From positions 310,001-374,000 of the forward strand of contig JACKQL020000022.1 of assembly GCA_018296165.2 (NCBI GenBank): a DNA stretch of 64,000 bases, written 5' to 3'. Numbering within the stretch: the first letter of the stretch is position 1; the number at the start of each line of letters is the position of its first letter. The translations under genes were made by a program, and so were the position numbers. The notes under the pieces were generated by a model, which worked only from the letters and a program-made list of their open reading frames with translations, did no database searches and was not told where the DNA came from. Of this stretch, positions 24,603 through 35,312 are shown in pieces. The stretch comes from Termitomyces sp. T153 (lineage: Eukaryota; Basidiomycota; Agaricomycetes; Agaricales; Lyophyllaceae).

Positions 24603-24828
24603 GGGGAACTCGGACTCCGTTGTTGAATTGTTCTCTGTCCATTCTTGTTTGATATGTATATTCACCGCTTGTCGCTATACATTCTCTGGTCCTTCTGCTG
24701 AGTGTGGAAAGTTTCAGATAGAGCAAGGAGAGGAGTAAGTGAAAACACATAGGAGAGTACTGGTGGGAGTTGAATCCCTGGTGAACCCAGAGGTGGGGGT
24801 TATGCCCACTATTGCCATCTGTGTTGGG

Positions 24829-27800
24829 TCAGTCCCGGGGGTTCCGGGGCTTGGCAGGATTTTGTCGGTGGAAGTCCCAGAGTTTGTTGGGGGCTCTGTC
24901 AAGGTTCTTTTGGGGTTCCCACGTGTCATCCTCAGGTCCGTAGCCCTTCCAGTGGACCAAGTACTGGGGTCAGCCGTGGACTATCTGGGAGTCGAGGATC
25001 TCGTAGACCTTGTAGTGATACTCGTCCTTGACTTCAATGGGGGGCAGTCGGCTGGGGCATTGGTCAGGGAAGGGGTCTGGAGCATGCTTTTCAAGGAGTC
25101 AAACGTGGAACACAGGGTGGAGGCCCTTCAGGCCCAGAGGCAGGTCGAGCTTGTAAGCATGGGTGGAGACCTTCCAGAGGACCTTGAATGGGCCGAGGCA
25201 TTTGTGGTTGAGTTTGATGGAAGGCCTCTGGGTCTTGAGATTTTGCTGGTCTAGCCAGACCAAGGTGCTGGGGGGCCAGTCAGGGGTCGGCTTGCGACGG
25301 GCATTGGCGTGCTTGGAGTAGGCTTGGTTGGTGGTGTTGATCTCATCCCGGAGAAATTGGTGGAGGAATTGGAGGTCCTCGGCGACCTCGTGGGCAATGT
25401 GGGAAGGGATGTCTTTGAGGGACAGCGTGAGTCGGGGATTGTAGCCCTTGTTGGCGTAAAAGGGGGAAACTCCAGTGGCAGAGTGAGGTGTGTTGTTGTA
25501 GGTGAATTCGGCGAAGGGAAGCTCCGTGCGCCAGTCGTTCTGTAAATAGTTAATGTAGAGGCAAAGATACTGTTCTAACGTCTGGTTTACGTGTTTGGTT
25601 TGTCCATTGGTTTCCAGGTGATAGGCGGTAGAGAGGCTGGTTTTGATTTTGAGCGCCTTGCACAGCAATTGCCAAAAATGGGATACAAATAGGGGTCTGC
25701 AGTCGGAGACGATGTTGTCAGGAAGTCCATGTTTGGAGAATACGTGTTTGAGAAATAGTCTGGCAAAGTCCAGAGCAGTGTCAGTGGTGTGGCAGGGGAT
25801 GAAGAGGGCTTGTTTAGTAAGGTGGCAGACGACAACGGGGATTGCGTCGAAACCTTCAGAGTCGGGGAGTTCAATGATATGATCCATTGATATTGAGGAC
25901 CAGGGGCAGCGACCGACGGGGAGGGGTTTCAGTAATCCATGGGGGCGGTGGCAGGTGTCAGGGTCCGCTGACCTCGGGGGCTCAGCTGCACTGGGCGAGT
26001 CCTTACTAGGCAAGTGTGATTCCCCTGCATTGATAACCGAACACTCGAAGACGTTCCGGGTCCGGGTGGGTTGCGCAGGTAGTTGGGGAGATGTGATCCA
26101 GACAGATCCGAGGAGGTCCAGAGAAGTCGGGTCATGGGGAAACAAGACGGTCTTGGCGGGGTTCAGGCAGAAGGCCGTACGGGAGATTTGTGGAAGCAAG
26201 GGAGTAGGTGGCTGTGTGATTGAGGGGGACAGAGCCAGGGTTTGATGGGAGATCATTTGGAGCTGATGGAGTCCGGGACCGAGCGAAGAGTGAGGTTCGG
26301 ACCTGGTAAAGGAGTGTCGGGGTTTGTAATTGTGATCGCGGAGTTCGTGAGGTCGTTAGGGTTGACAAAGACTTGGGCACAATGGTCTGACGGAGTCACC
26401 GAGACAGCGTCGGATGAGACAATATGGAACAGGAGTAGATTCGAGTGGAGATACGAAATGATAATGAGAACGATAACGAAATGGAGACAAGACAAGACCG
26501 GGAGACTGAGATAAGACCGGGAGACTGAGATAAGACCGGGAGACTGGGATACGAAACACGAAACACGAAAAGGAAACAATCAGACCATAGGTAACGTTAA
26601 GCAATATCAAGACTGGAGTACGAAGAGCTACTCGATGACTTATATACTGACTACCGGAGGACTTCGGGGTACGTCGGCTGTGGCGGCGGGGCTTGGCGGG
26701 GCTTGACAGAGTGGGCGGGTGTCAGTTGTGATCGAAGATCGTGCCGCACTGATACGTTGATGGGATTGCGGGTTGTCCCAAGGTTGTTGTGATACTCCGG
26801 AATAGGTCGGAGGAAGCAGGGTGTTGAGTTAATGATGGGTGGCGAAGATCAGGAATAGCGGGGGTGGTTCTCGGGGTTCAGGAAGCCCAGGGTAAGTGTC
26901 AGTGGCTGCGGGGCAGGCACCGAAGTTGGCCAGGGGGCCATCGGAGTTAGCCGGGGAGGCGTCGGAGTTAGCCGAAGTAGGCGCGGGGCATGGGCGGAAG
27001 TTTGGCGGAGCGTTGGGGGTCCTTTTGGGGGTTTGGGGGTTTGATGGACGATGTGCGGGGTTTCGGGGAATGGGTCGTGACAGCAGGGTACTTTGGCCCG
27101 TAGGCAGGGTTTGCAGGCCCTTACATATCATGTGACATCCTTCTTCATTCCTGGCCAAAAATAAGTCCAGGAGATGAGTTGAAGGGTCTTACAAATTCCT
27201 GGGTGCCCCCGGCGTTTGTGGTTGTGGTGTTGTCAGAGTATGTCGAGGCGAATGGACTTGTGGTCCAAGGTGTAGATTTGTCCACTCTGGAGCAGGAGGC
27301 GGTGGTCCAGAGATAGCGAAAAGGGGTTGTCTATGCTCGACTTGTTGGGGTTGTTGTGGGGGTCGTGCTGGTTGAAGAAGGGGTCCGGGGGTGAATTCCT
27401 GATTTGCTGGAGGATTCCTTCTTTGTTTAAAATCAGCATGGCATGTAGATGTTTGGGTGAGATTACCACTTGATGGTTGAATGCATTTTGTTCAGTTTTA
27501 AATGATTTCTTTGGATACACGTTGGGTCTTCAAGTGAGGGTGTTGGGCTTTGCACCGAGTCGCCCAGGGCGGTAGTGAATAGTAAAATCATACTCCGAGA
27601 GGGTTTCGGACCATTGAGCTTGGCGGCGGCTAAGCTGTTTCATGGTCATAAAATATTGCAAGTTATTGTGATCGGAGTAGACTTGGATGCAGTGTGGGGA
27701 CCCCTCGAGGTAGGCCCGCCACTGACAAAAGGCTTTGACAATCGCAAGGAGTTCCTTGTCGTAAATATTGTAGTTGAGTTCTGCTGGGATCATTGATCGG

Positions 27801-30314
27801 GTGTAGAAGGCAACGGGGTGGAGATCCTTGCCCCCTGAGTCCAACTGGGAGAGTATCCCAGCAATAGCATAGTCGGAAGTGTCACATTTGAGCACGATTG
27901 GTAGGGAGGGGTCGAAATGGTGGAGGACCAGAGCGGAGGTGAAGGCCTTCTTCAGGAGGAGGAATATGCTCTGGCACTTGCTGTCCCAGTCCCAAGGGGT
28001 GTCCTTCCGTGTGAGTCAGTTGAGGGGTTTGGTGATCCTGGAGTAGTTGTCGATGAAGCGGCGATAGAAGTTAGCAAACCCCAAGAATGACTGTACCTCC
28101 TTGATGTTCCGTGGGGAGGGCCAGTTGAGTATTGCATTGACCTTGGCGGGGTCCATGCGCACACTGTTGGGGGTGACGATGACTCCGAGATATTCAACTT
28201 CCATTGTGTGGAAGGAGCACTTCTCGGGTTTAGCATGAAGGTGATATTCTCGGAGTTGTTTCAAAACATGGAGGACATGCTCCGAATGCTCCACTGGCAA
28301 ATTCAAGTAGATCAGGATATTGTCCAAATATATGATGACAAAAACGTCGTTCATGTCATGGAAGATGTTGTTCATGAAGTACTGGAAGGTGGCGGGGGAG
28401 TTAGTCATTCTGAAGGGCATTACGAGATACTCAAAGAGGCCATAGCGGGTGCGAAAGGCGGTCTTCCATTCATGTCCTGGGGCAATCCGGACGTTGTTGT
28501 AGCCGGAACAGAGGTCAATTTTTGTGTAAATCTTGGCGCTGCGAAGACAATCAACAAGGTCTCCAATTAAGGGGAGGGGGTACCAGTTCTTTTTGGTGAC
28601 TTTGTTGAGTCCCCGATAATCCACACAGAGTCGGAAGGATCCGTCTTTTTTCTTGGCAAACAGAACCAGGGCTCCAGCCGTGGAGATCAATGGGCATATG
28701 AAACCTTTGCCGAGCATGTTGTCGAGGTATTCCTTCAGGGCCCGGAGCTCAATTTTGGACATGTTGTAGATCTTGCCAAACAGGGGTGAGGTACCTTCTT
28801 TGAGGTCAATCTTGTGGTTGTAGGAGCGGTGCAGAGGGAGTTCCTTGGCACTTCCTTTGGAGAACATGTCAGCGAACTCATGATACTCCAGGGGAACTAC
28901 TTCAGATAGGATCTGTTCCTCCGTCTTGCTTTCTGGTGCAGTAGTCCCTGTGCAGAGGTATTCCTTGGGTAGGGCTGGCATGACTTGCAACTGGAAGGTG
29001 GGGGTGCCTTCTCATAGGAGGTGCACGAAGGGGACGGCGCCGATGATTTTAATGTCAAGGTCTCCAGAGTCGACGGGGTTGGGTACTGTAGGTGTAACAG
29101 TCAAGTCCGGGGTGACGTTGGGGTTGGTCAGGGGCTTTGGGCGTCACTGGTTGGGGTAGTGCGGGCCCTTATATCGATTCCGAGGTATGTTGGGGGACAG
29201 CCATCGTAATTTGTCTGAGGGTGATCAAGATGGAGTTGTGCTTCTTTCTCTGTCGGGGTTGTCGTCGGGGGTTGGGGAATCCTGGGTTGTTCCAGAGGTG
29301 ATGGTGTCGGGGTGGGGAACGTTGAGATCAGAGATAGACTGGAGGCGGAGGTGGATGGCGGCCGCTCAACTTGCTTTGGGGCTGGGAAATTGCATGGTGA
29401 GGTTCTTCCAGTTGATGTCAGGATTGACGTCTCACAGCCATGGGAGTCTGAGCATGATCAGGATTGACAGGGGTAGTTGGGTAACGAGGAGTCGGGCCTG
29501 GAATTGCAGGTCGTTATTGAGGGTGAGGGTGTTGTCATGGTACTGTGTGACTCTTGTCGTGGCGGGGCTCCCGTTGAAGAGTTGGAGCTCAAGGGGTTTG
29601 TCAAGGTCATTGCATCAGAGATTGAGTTGGTTGCTGATGAAGACACCGGAGGCACCGCTGTCTACAAGGGCAGGGAGTACCTTGAGCGAGCTGCCAAGTC
29701 GGACATAGATGACAAACAACTGTGCAGACCTAGAGCAAAGTTGCGGAGGGGTCTGGGGTTGGTTGATCATGGTCTCGGAGTTCTTGGAGGGGGGTGAGAC
29801 ATTGAAGGGTACCAGCCCAGAGTTGGTGGGGTTGTCCTGGTCAAGGTGGAGAGTGAGACTGGGCCAATTGACGTGGGGATTGGTGGAGCGGAGCCATGAG
29901 AACCCTAAGATGATGGGGGTGGAGGGGTGTAATTTTGTGACGAGTAGTCGGAGTTCTTGCTGTTGTCCATCAGCAAAGGTCATGGTCATTTCTAGGCAAT
30001 GAGTGATGTCTCCTGCTGGGGTAGAGTCTCTGTCAAAAAGTTTGAGGGGGATTGGGGCGGGGAGGTGACAGAGAGGTTGTGGGGTGAGCGCTGCCAGGGA
30101 TTCATCAACAACGTTATTGGTGGCGCCGCTGTCGACTAGTGTGGGGACGGGTTTGTCGGTGAAGGGAAGAGTGGTGCAGAGGAGGAGGTTTGTGGATGAG
30201 TGGGAGGGGAGGTGTGCTGGGGGGCTATCCAGGGCGAGTACCATTGCGTGGAGGAGTGTGGCTGGGGCAGAGAAGACATCAGGGTCTGGTCTGCGGTCTA
30301 GTGCGTCTTCCAGA
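24829..30314 (-). pseudogene. Element D pol remnant, interrupted by solo LTR E
   Basis: Minus strand, from the protease (about 30314) to the end of the chromodomain (TGA at 24829-24831). Two aspartic protease domains are present: DSGATNN at 30122-30133 and DSGASGVF at 29651-29662. Reverse transcriptase lies at about 28990-28016 ([11 protein letters not shown], so the second catalytic Asp of YLDD is Asn), then RNase H (27895-27530) and the H2C2 finger (to 27083). The frame resumes at 25955 with the integrase core (MDHIIELPD, NIVSDCRPLF, GQTKHVNQT, where the catalytic Glu has become Lys), GPF module and chromodomain (about 24870-25030) with stops. Confidence 0.9.
25956..27082 (-). repeat. Solo LTR E, inserted in element D
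   Basis: A 1127-bp LTR on the minus strand (plus strand TGTCAGGGTCC to GGTCGTGACA), flanked by a perfect duplication GCAGG (25951-25955 and 27083-27087). Removing it restores the integrase sequence of D. It has its own TATA box (26639-26647) and, 33 nt away, the start motif AGTCTTGATATT (26603-26614), although the rest of the LTR is quite different from A, C and D. About 2.7 tandem copies of a 19-bp unit (GAGATAAGACCGGGAGACT) occur near 26497-26555. Confidence 0.92.
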
Positions 30315-30315
30315 C

Positions 30316-32798
30316 CTAAACCGCCAACTCGTTTTCCATGAACTGGTAGTTACAGTCCTCTCCGTCGATTGTCCACATGGCACATCCCATCACCTGTCAT
30401 TTAGGACAACTGCAAATAAAGTGTCCCTGCTCACCACATAGGATGCACGTGCCCTCCTTCTGTCGTTTCTCCTGCGTTTCCTCTGGCACGTTAATCCACA
30501 GGCTGTCCTGGATTCTGTTCATGCATAGGGCTTCTTGATTGTTGGTGGGGTCCGGGATGTTGTCGTGGTTGTTGGGGTTGGTATCCAGGGGTACTGGGGT
30601 GTCATGGAGGTCGGCGGCATTGAGCTGGGTGGGTGGGCACTGCCCCGGGAGTCAGTTGGTGTTGGGGACCCCTCAGCCTGGAGGGAAGCGGGGTGTGGGG
30701 TTGGTGGAGTTAGCGGGGATTGAGGATTGAATGCCATTGGTTGCTCTGGCCTGCCAGTTGGTGTTACCGGAGGTGTTCCAAGAGGTCTTGGGCGCCGTGT
30801 TTTCGCTGCGGTCTTCCCAGTAATGTTGGTCGACCTGGGTAACAAGCACCTTGTACCCATCATAGGTGGTTTGCTTGGGCGCGAGGTGAAGGGCGTCCTT
30901 GATCCATTGGGGTAGGGCATGACAGAGGGCGAACCTCTCGTTTGAATTGTTCAATAAAGGTCGTGAAGCGTTCATTGTCACGCATTTGGAGGTTGAAGAG
31001 ATTTTCCTCTGCCTCCGCTACGGTGTCAAAGATGCCAAACTTACTCAAGAACTCTTGGGTGAAAGTGAGCCAATTGGAGAGTATGGGATTGTTTGGGTTG
31101 AACTGGAGTAGCATGGTGTAGTGGTTGAAGGCAATGCCCTGTAAGTATGATGCGGCGAAGGCTACTCATGAGCTCTCAAGCTGAAAGGTAATGGGCTTAG
31201 CTTGGAACATAGTTAAACACTGAGTCAGGAAGATTCGCCACTTCCAAGGGTCGCGGCCGGTGAAGGGTTCGGGCTTCTGGATGTTGAGTTGACCCTCCCG
31301 GGCCAGTGCGTCGCAGGTATCGTCCTGTGAATTTTGAGTTCGAGGTGGGGGTCCGGCGTTGTAGTAGTAGTAGTAGTAGTAGTGATTTCCATTTCCGCGC
31401 TGGGGGGGAAAGTTGTCCATTGCCAGGCCCCATCCTCCAGGGAGTCCGCCATTAGGTGGTCCTCTGCCAGGGTTTTGACCCACGCTACCTGGGGCGGGTC
31501 CTGGGGCCCATTGAGGGGGAGGGGGTCCTCTGGGGGTTGGGGGTCCGAAATAGTTGGTGTCAGTGGGGGGATTAGGCATTGGGGCAGGCGGGGGATGAGA
31601 GGAGTTGGCGGAAAAAGGGGGTTGGGGTGCCCCAGGGCCCATGGGCTGTTGCAGGGGAACTGGGGCATTGGGACGGGGCAGAGGGGCATTGATATGAGGG
31701 GCATAGAGATTGAAGTGGGGGGGTTGGTCTCATTGAGGTCCATTGCGCAGGGCGTGTTTGTCAGCAGGGTTGCCAGGCTTGTCAATATAGGAGAGGGTCC
31801 GGTTGTCATTGTCAACGCGTAGGGGCAGTCGTTGGGAACAGAGTTTGGGAGCAGCGGGTTGGTTCCAGGTTTGGAAAGCGCTGGGTATGGAGCTGGCCCG
31901 GGGCCAGGTGGAGAGAGCCAAGGTGTGGGTGGTGGGTTGGTCAAACAACCCCCCCGCAGGGTTGAGGTTCCTCAAGATGCTGGAGGCCACGTTGAGTTCT
32001 TCCTGCTGACGGGGAACGGAAGATGGGGCTTTGCTTCATGTTCCGACGGGTTCCTTGCGTTTCACATGGAAGGAGTGGGTGGGATTCAGAGGGTCTTTGA
32101 AGGGGCAGGGGTTCAGGCTAGTGTGGATTTCTTCGACCAAGGCGCAGAGCTCATTCCATAAGTTATTGTCAATGCCCAGGGTGCCTTGCATATTCTCTGG
32201 GAGGTTCCCTTGCAGGTAGCGTTTGTGGAAGTCAAGGAGTTGATCTGCCCAGACCTCCGGAGTTGCAGAGGTGTTGGGGTAGCCTAGGTTGGTGAGGAGG
32301 GTGCGGGTACACCTTGCAAATTCCGCGGGGGACAGGTGGAGGAAGCAGAGGACTTTGTTGCGTTGCTGGGTGTAGGCTTTGACCCTTTGCTGCCTAGGAG
32401 AAGGAGGAGTTTGAGTGGCAAACGGTGGGCAGGGGGGGGGAATAGTTATCCATGGGCTCCGAAGGGACTGGGGCTGCAGCGGGGATTGAATACACATAGT
32501 AATGGGCAGGGGGAAGGTAGGCAGGGTTGGGGGGTGCTGCGGAGTATCCTCCAGGGTTGATACAGGGATTATTGCCATTGGTGTGGAATGCGGGAGGGCG
32601 GTGCCAGCCCGGGGGTATTCCCTGGCTGATAGAGGGGGTGTAGAACGCCTGGTTGGGGTCAGGGGTCCAGTGACGGGGCACGTACTGATCTGCAAAGGGA
32701 CCTGGGTAGAATGGGGCGTAGGGATTTTCCAGTAGGGGTTGGCCATAGGCGTAGGTTGGGTAACCAACGGGGTTGTACGCGGGGTTAAACGCCGACAT
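30316..32798 (-). pseudogene. Element D gag remnant
   Basis: Starts MSAFNPAYNPVGYPTYAYG at 32798 and ends at a TAG at 30316-30318. Proline-rich N-terminal half with a run of about eight tyrosines encoded by TAC repeats (near 31356-31383), gag capsid-like domain (WRIFLTQCLTMFQAKP near 31215) and a CCHC knuckle (CILCGEQGHFIC region near 30420). Several stops and frameshifts. Pol follows in the -1 frame. Confidence 0.83.
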
Positions 32799-32817
32799 TG
32801 AGAACAGGGTAAGGGGG

Positions 32818-32829
32818 AGTCTTGATATT
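32818..32829 (-). promoter_or_regulatory. Element D primer-binding site, self-complementary type
   Basis: On the minus strand AATATCAAGACT lies one base after the 5' LTR and is the exact 12-nt complement of AGTCTTGATATT at 33381-33392 inside the LTR. Confidence 0.78.
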
Positions 32830-32830
32830 A

Positions 32831-33826
32831 TGTCAGGTTCTGCTGACAACGGGGGCTCAGTACACTGGCGAGTCCTTACTAGGCGAATGTGATGTCCTGT
32901 GCTTATAACCAGGTGTCCGGAGTTGGAGCGGAGTGGGAAGGCTTGCGAGGGGGTTCTAGGGAAAGCAGCCTGAGCAAGTCCTGAATGGCCTGGAGAAGTC
33001 TAAGACCGAAGGTATTGGTCGTTGCCCCAGGGCGGGTGTCAGGGCTAGTTTGTGGGCACGCAAATAGATTGCGGGGTAAGCGGAGGCTTCTTGGGTGATG
33101 GGGGCAGGGCCAGAGTTGGATAGGGGATTACCAGGGCTTGATGGGTCCCGGGGACAAGCAGGGAACAAGGGTTGGAGTTGTCATAAGAATGTTTGGGTTG
33201 TGGCATGTGCGCAGAGTTCGTACTGACATAGGGAGCAAGAGGAACTTAGAAGAACAAAGGAAATATGTACAGTCGAGACGAGACAGAGATGAGACAAGAC
33301 TGAGGAGAAAGATAGATTTGAAACTTAAAAATAGAAACAGAGATGAGACGAGAGACAAAACATAGGAAACTGGTAAATGTAATATCAAGACTAAAGTTTG
33401 AGGAGTTATTCTACAACTTATATACTGACTACTGGGTACCCCGGAGGGCAGTGGATATGACAGCGGGAGTTGATGGAGCTGTGTGGAGTCGACGGGTGTC
33501 GGGTACGATCCAAGGGCGGGCCATGGCGGTATTTTGATGGGATCAGTTGGGGGTGCAGGCCGCTCTGAGGACATCGTGATACTCTGGGATTGGTCGGGTA
33601 AACTAGGGTAGGGGGTTGGGAACGTATGACATGGCCAGGAACAGTGGGGGAAGGTTTCAGGGGGAGTGTTGATGGCTACGGAGAGGGTGTTGGAGTTGCC
33701 ATCGGGGTTTGCCAGAGAAGTGTCGGAGTTATCCAGTGTGGGCGCAAAAGTGTGGGCAGGGTTCAGGGGAGTTAGACAGGAAATTGGGAGGGGTTGGGAA
33801 CAGTGTCTAGGGAGCAGGTCATGACA
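32831..33826 (-). repeat. Element D 5' LTR
   Basis: A 996-bp LTR in reverse orientation. The TATA box (minus strand GTATATAAG, 33417-33425) lies 33 nt upstream of the start motif AGTCTTGATATT (33392 down to 33381). It differs from the 3' LTR mainly by transitions. Confidence 0.92.
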
Positions 33827-33831
33827 CTCGC

Positions 33832-34158
33832 TCCCGCTCCGCCCAGGAACACCTCATGTCTTGGCAATCTCCCGTCAAACCTCCGGCTCTGCCCCCATCA
33901 ACCGCAAAGCCTCCGCTTACCCTGCATTCTAATTGCACGCCCACGAACTTGCTCCAGCACCTGTCCAGGTTCAACAACGAGTATACTTGGTCTTAGACAC
34001 CCCTGAGCTGCTCCGGACTTGCTCAGACCACCCCTAGCTCCCCCTTGCAAGTCCCTCCACATCAATACCAGACGCTTGGTTATAAGCACAGGACATCACA
34101 TCTGCCTAGTAAGGACTCACCAGTGTAGCTGAGCCCCCATCGTCAGCAGAACCTGACA
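33832..34158 (+). repeat. Element C 3' LTR, second part
   Basis: Continues the LTR interrupted at 21695: TCCCGCTCCGCCCAGGAACA corresponds to the 5' LTR of C near 12173. It ends CAGCAGAACCTGACA at 34158 and is followed by the duplication GATAC. Confidence 0.9.
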
Positions 34159-34860
34159 GATACTGGCAGGCACCCTCGCATGGGATTTGAACCTTGGGCA
34201 TGCCCCTCGGAGAATGACTCTGTCAACAAGTTTGTGAATCAGATGAGGAGGGCACAGGAGGAGGCAAAAGTTGCATTGGTCAAGGCCAAGGAAGACATGG
34301 CACAGTACTATGATCACAGATGGACACCTGCTCCAGTTTACAAGCCCAGGGACCATGTGTACTTGGATAGCTCAGACATTAAGACAACAAGGCCATCCCT
34401 AAAGCTGTCACATCATCATCTGGGCCCCTTCACAGTGGAGAAGAAGGTAGGGCCTTTGGCATATAGACTTAAACTCCCAGCAGGCCTCTGCCAACTGCAT
34501 CTAGTCTTCAATGTGGTCAAGTTGTTTCCAGCTCCAAAGGATCCAATCCCAGACCATCACCCTAAGCCACCCCCACCACCAGTCCTGGTCAATGATGAGG
34601 AGGAGTATGAGGTGGAGGAAATCTTGGACAGCAGGGTATTCTGAGGGAAGTTGCAGTTCAAGGTGAAATGGAAGGGATATGGTATCGAGGACATCTCTTG
34701 GGAACTACAGGCTAATGTTTATGCATCAGGCTTGGTCTGGGACTTCTACCATAGGCATCCCAATGCCCCAAAAGCTATTCAAGGCATCTACCCTTTTTCA
34801 CCAGCTGACCAGGCAATTCATGACTTCTTCTACCCAGTGCGTCAAGGTGCCACATCCTAG
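34159..34860 (+). pseudogene. Element B pol remnant, part 2 (integrase end and chromodomain)
   Basis: Continues the integrase of B: GRHPRMGFEPW, the GPF-type module (LSHHHLGPFTVEKKVG near 34406) and a chromodomain (YEVEEILDSRVF, then KLQFKVKWKGYGIEDISWEL at 34651-34710). A TGA at 34642-34644 splits the chromodomain where an Arg codon (CGA) is expected. A polypurine tract, GAGGAGGGGTGA, precedes the 3' LTR at 34872. Confidence 0.9.
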
Positions 34861-34871
34861 AGGAGGGGTGA

Positions 34872-35312
34872 TGTCAGGGGACATCTCACTTGTTTCCCCT
34901 TCTCCTTCTCCAGTTCTTGTCAGATTTGCTCTGTTATAGTTTTTCTTTATTCTCCTTCCTTTTCCCTATCTATTGGTCCTAGTTTCAGCACTCAGGCTGC
35001 ACTGGTTCTCTGTCAATAATTCAGACAAGTGTGGCCCTTTTGACACTGCCACTGGCTTATGTAACTGCTGACCAATTGCTGACACATCACTTGTGTCTTT
35101 TTTCTCTGTCATACTGTACAGTTGTTTCTCATGCTTCTGAAGCCTCTGAAGTGTCACACCTGGCCTAGGGAATCCCCAGACTTGTTCTCTTTGGATTTCC
35201 CTTTGCTAGGTGAGTAATTATCTCAGTAGACACTGTACAGTACTGAATGGACTTTGGATTTCCCTTTGCCAGCTGTGTGATTGAGCCACAGCCTCCAAAG
35301 GTAACCCTTACA
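34872..35312 (+). repeat. Element B 3' LTR
   Basis: A 441-bp LTR, TGTCAGGGGACATC to CCCTTACA, about 110 bp shorter than the 5' copy. It keeps AGACTTGTTCT (35178-35188) and the two downstream direct-repeat units. Confidence 0.85.

Larger units (their letters stand above)
21696..33826 (-). mobile_element. Gypsy element D, inserted in the 3' LTR of C
   Basis: A 12.1-kb element of the A/C/D family on the minus strand: 5' LTR 32831-33826, 3' LTR 21696-22692. It is flanked by CTTGC (21691-21695) and CTCGC (33827-33831), a target duplication with one transition. It contains a solo LTR (25956-27082) in its integrase region; without it the element is about 11 kb. Confidence 0.93.
11548..34158 (+). 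mobile_element. Gypsy element C, inserted in B
   Basis: A Ty3/gypsy chromovirus of the A/C/D family. 5' LTR 11548-12499, internal region 12500-21076, 3' LTR 21077-21695 continued at 33832-34158. It is flanked by a perfect 5-bp target duplication, GATAC at 11543-11547 and 34159-34163, and lies in the integrase gene of B. Without the nested element D it is about 10.5 kb long, large for a gypsy element because of a long Gag, a duplicated protease and an antisense gene. Confidence 0.93.
6239..35312 (+). mobile_element. Gypsy element B, split by a 22.6-kb nested insertion
   Basis: A Ty3/gypsy element with a 5' LTR at 6239-6793, internal parts at 6794-11547 and 34159-34871, and a 3' LTR at 34872-35312. 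Removing 11548-34158 together with one copy of the GATAC duplication rejoins the integrase reading frame exactly (TLFFLDT then GRHPRMGFEPW). The reading frames carry many stops and shifts, so the element is dead. Left flank (AACCC) and right flank (AAGTC) do not match as a target duplication. Confidence 0.88.

Noticed and set aside
26829..27158. Minus-strand ORF seeming to extend the H2C2 finger of D
   Set aside because: It runs from pol of D into solo LTR E and is a product of that insertion.
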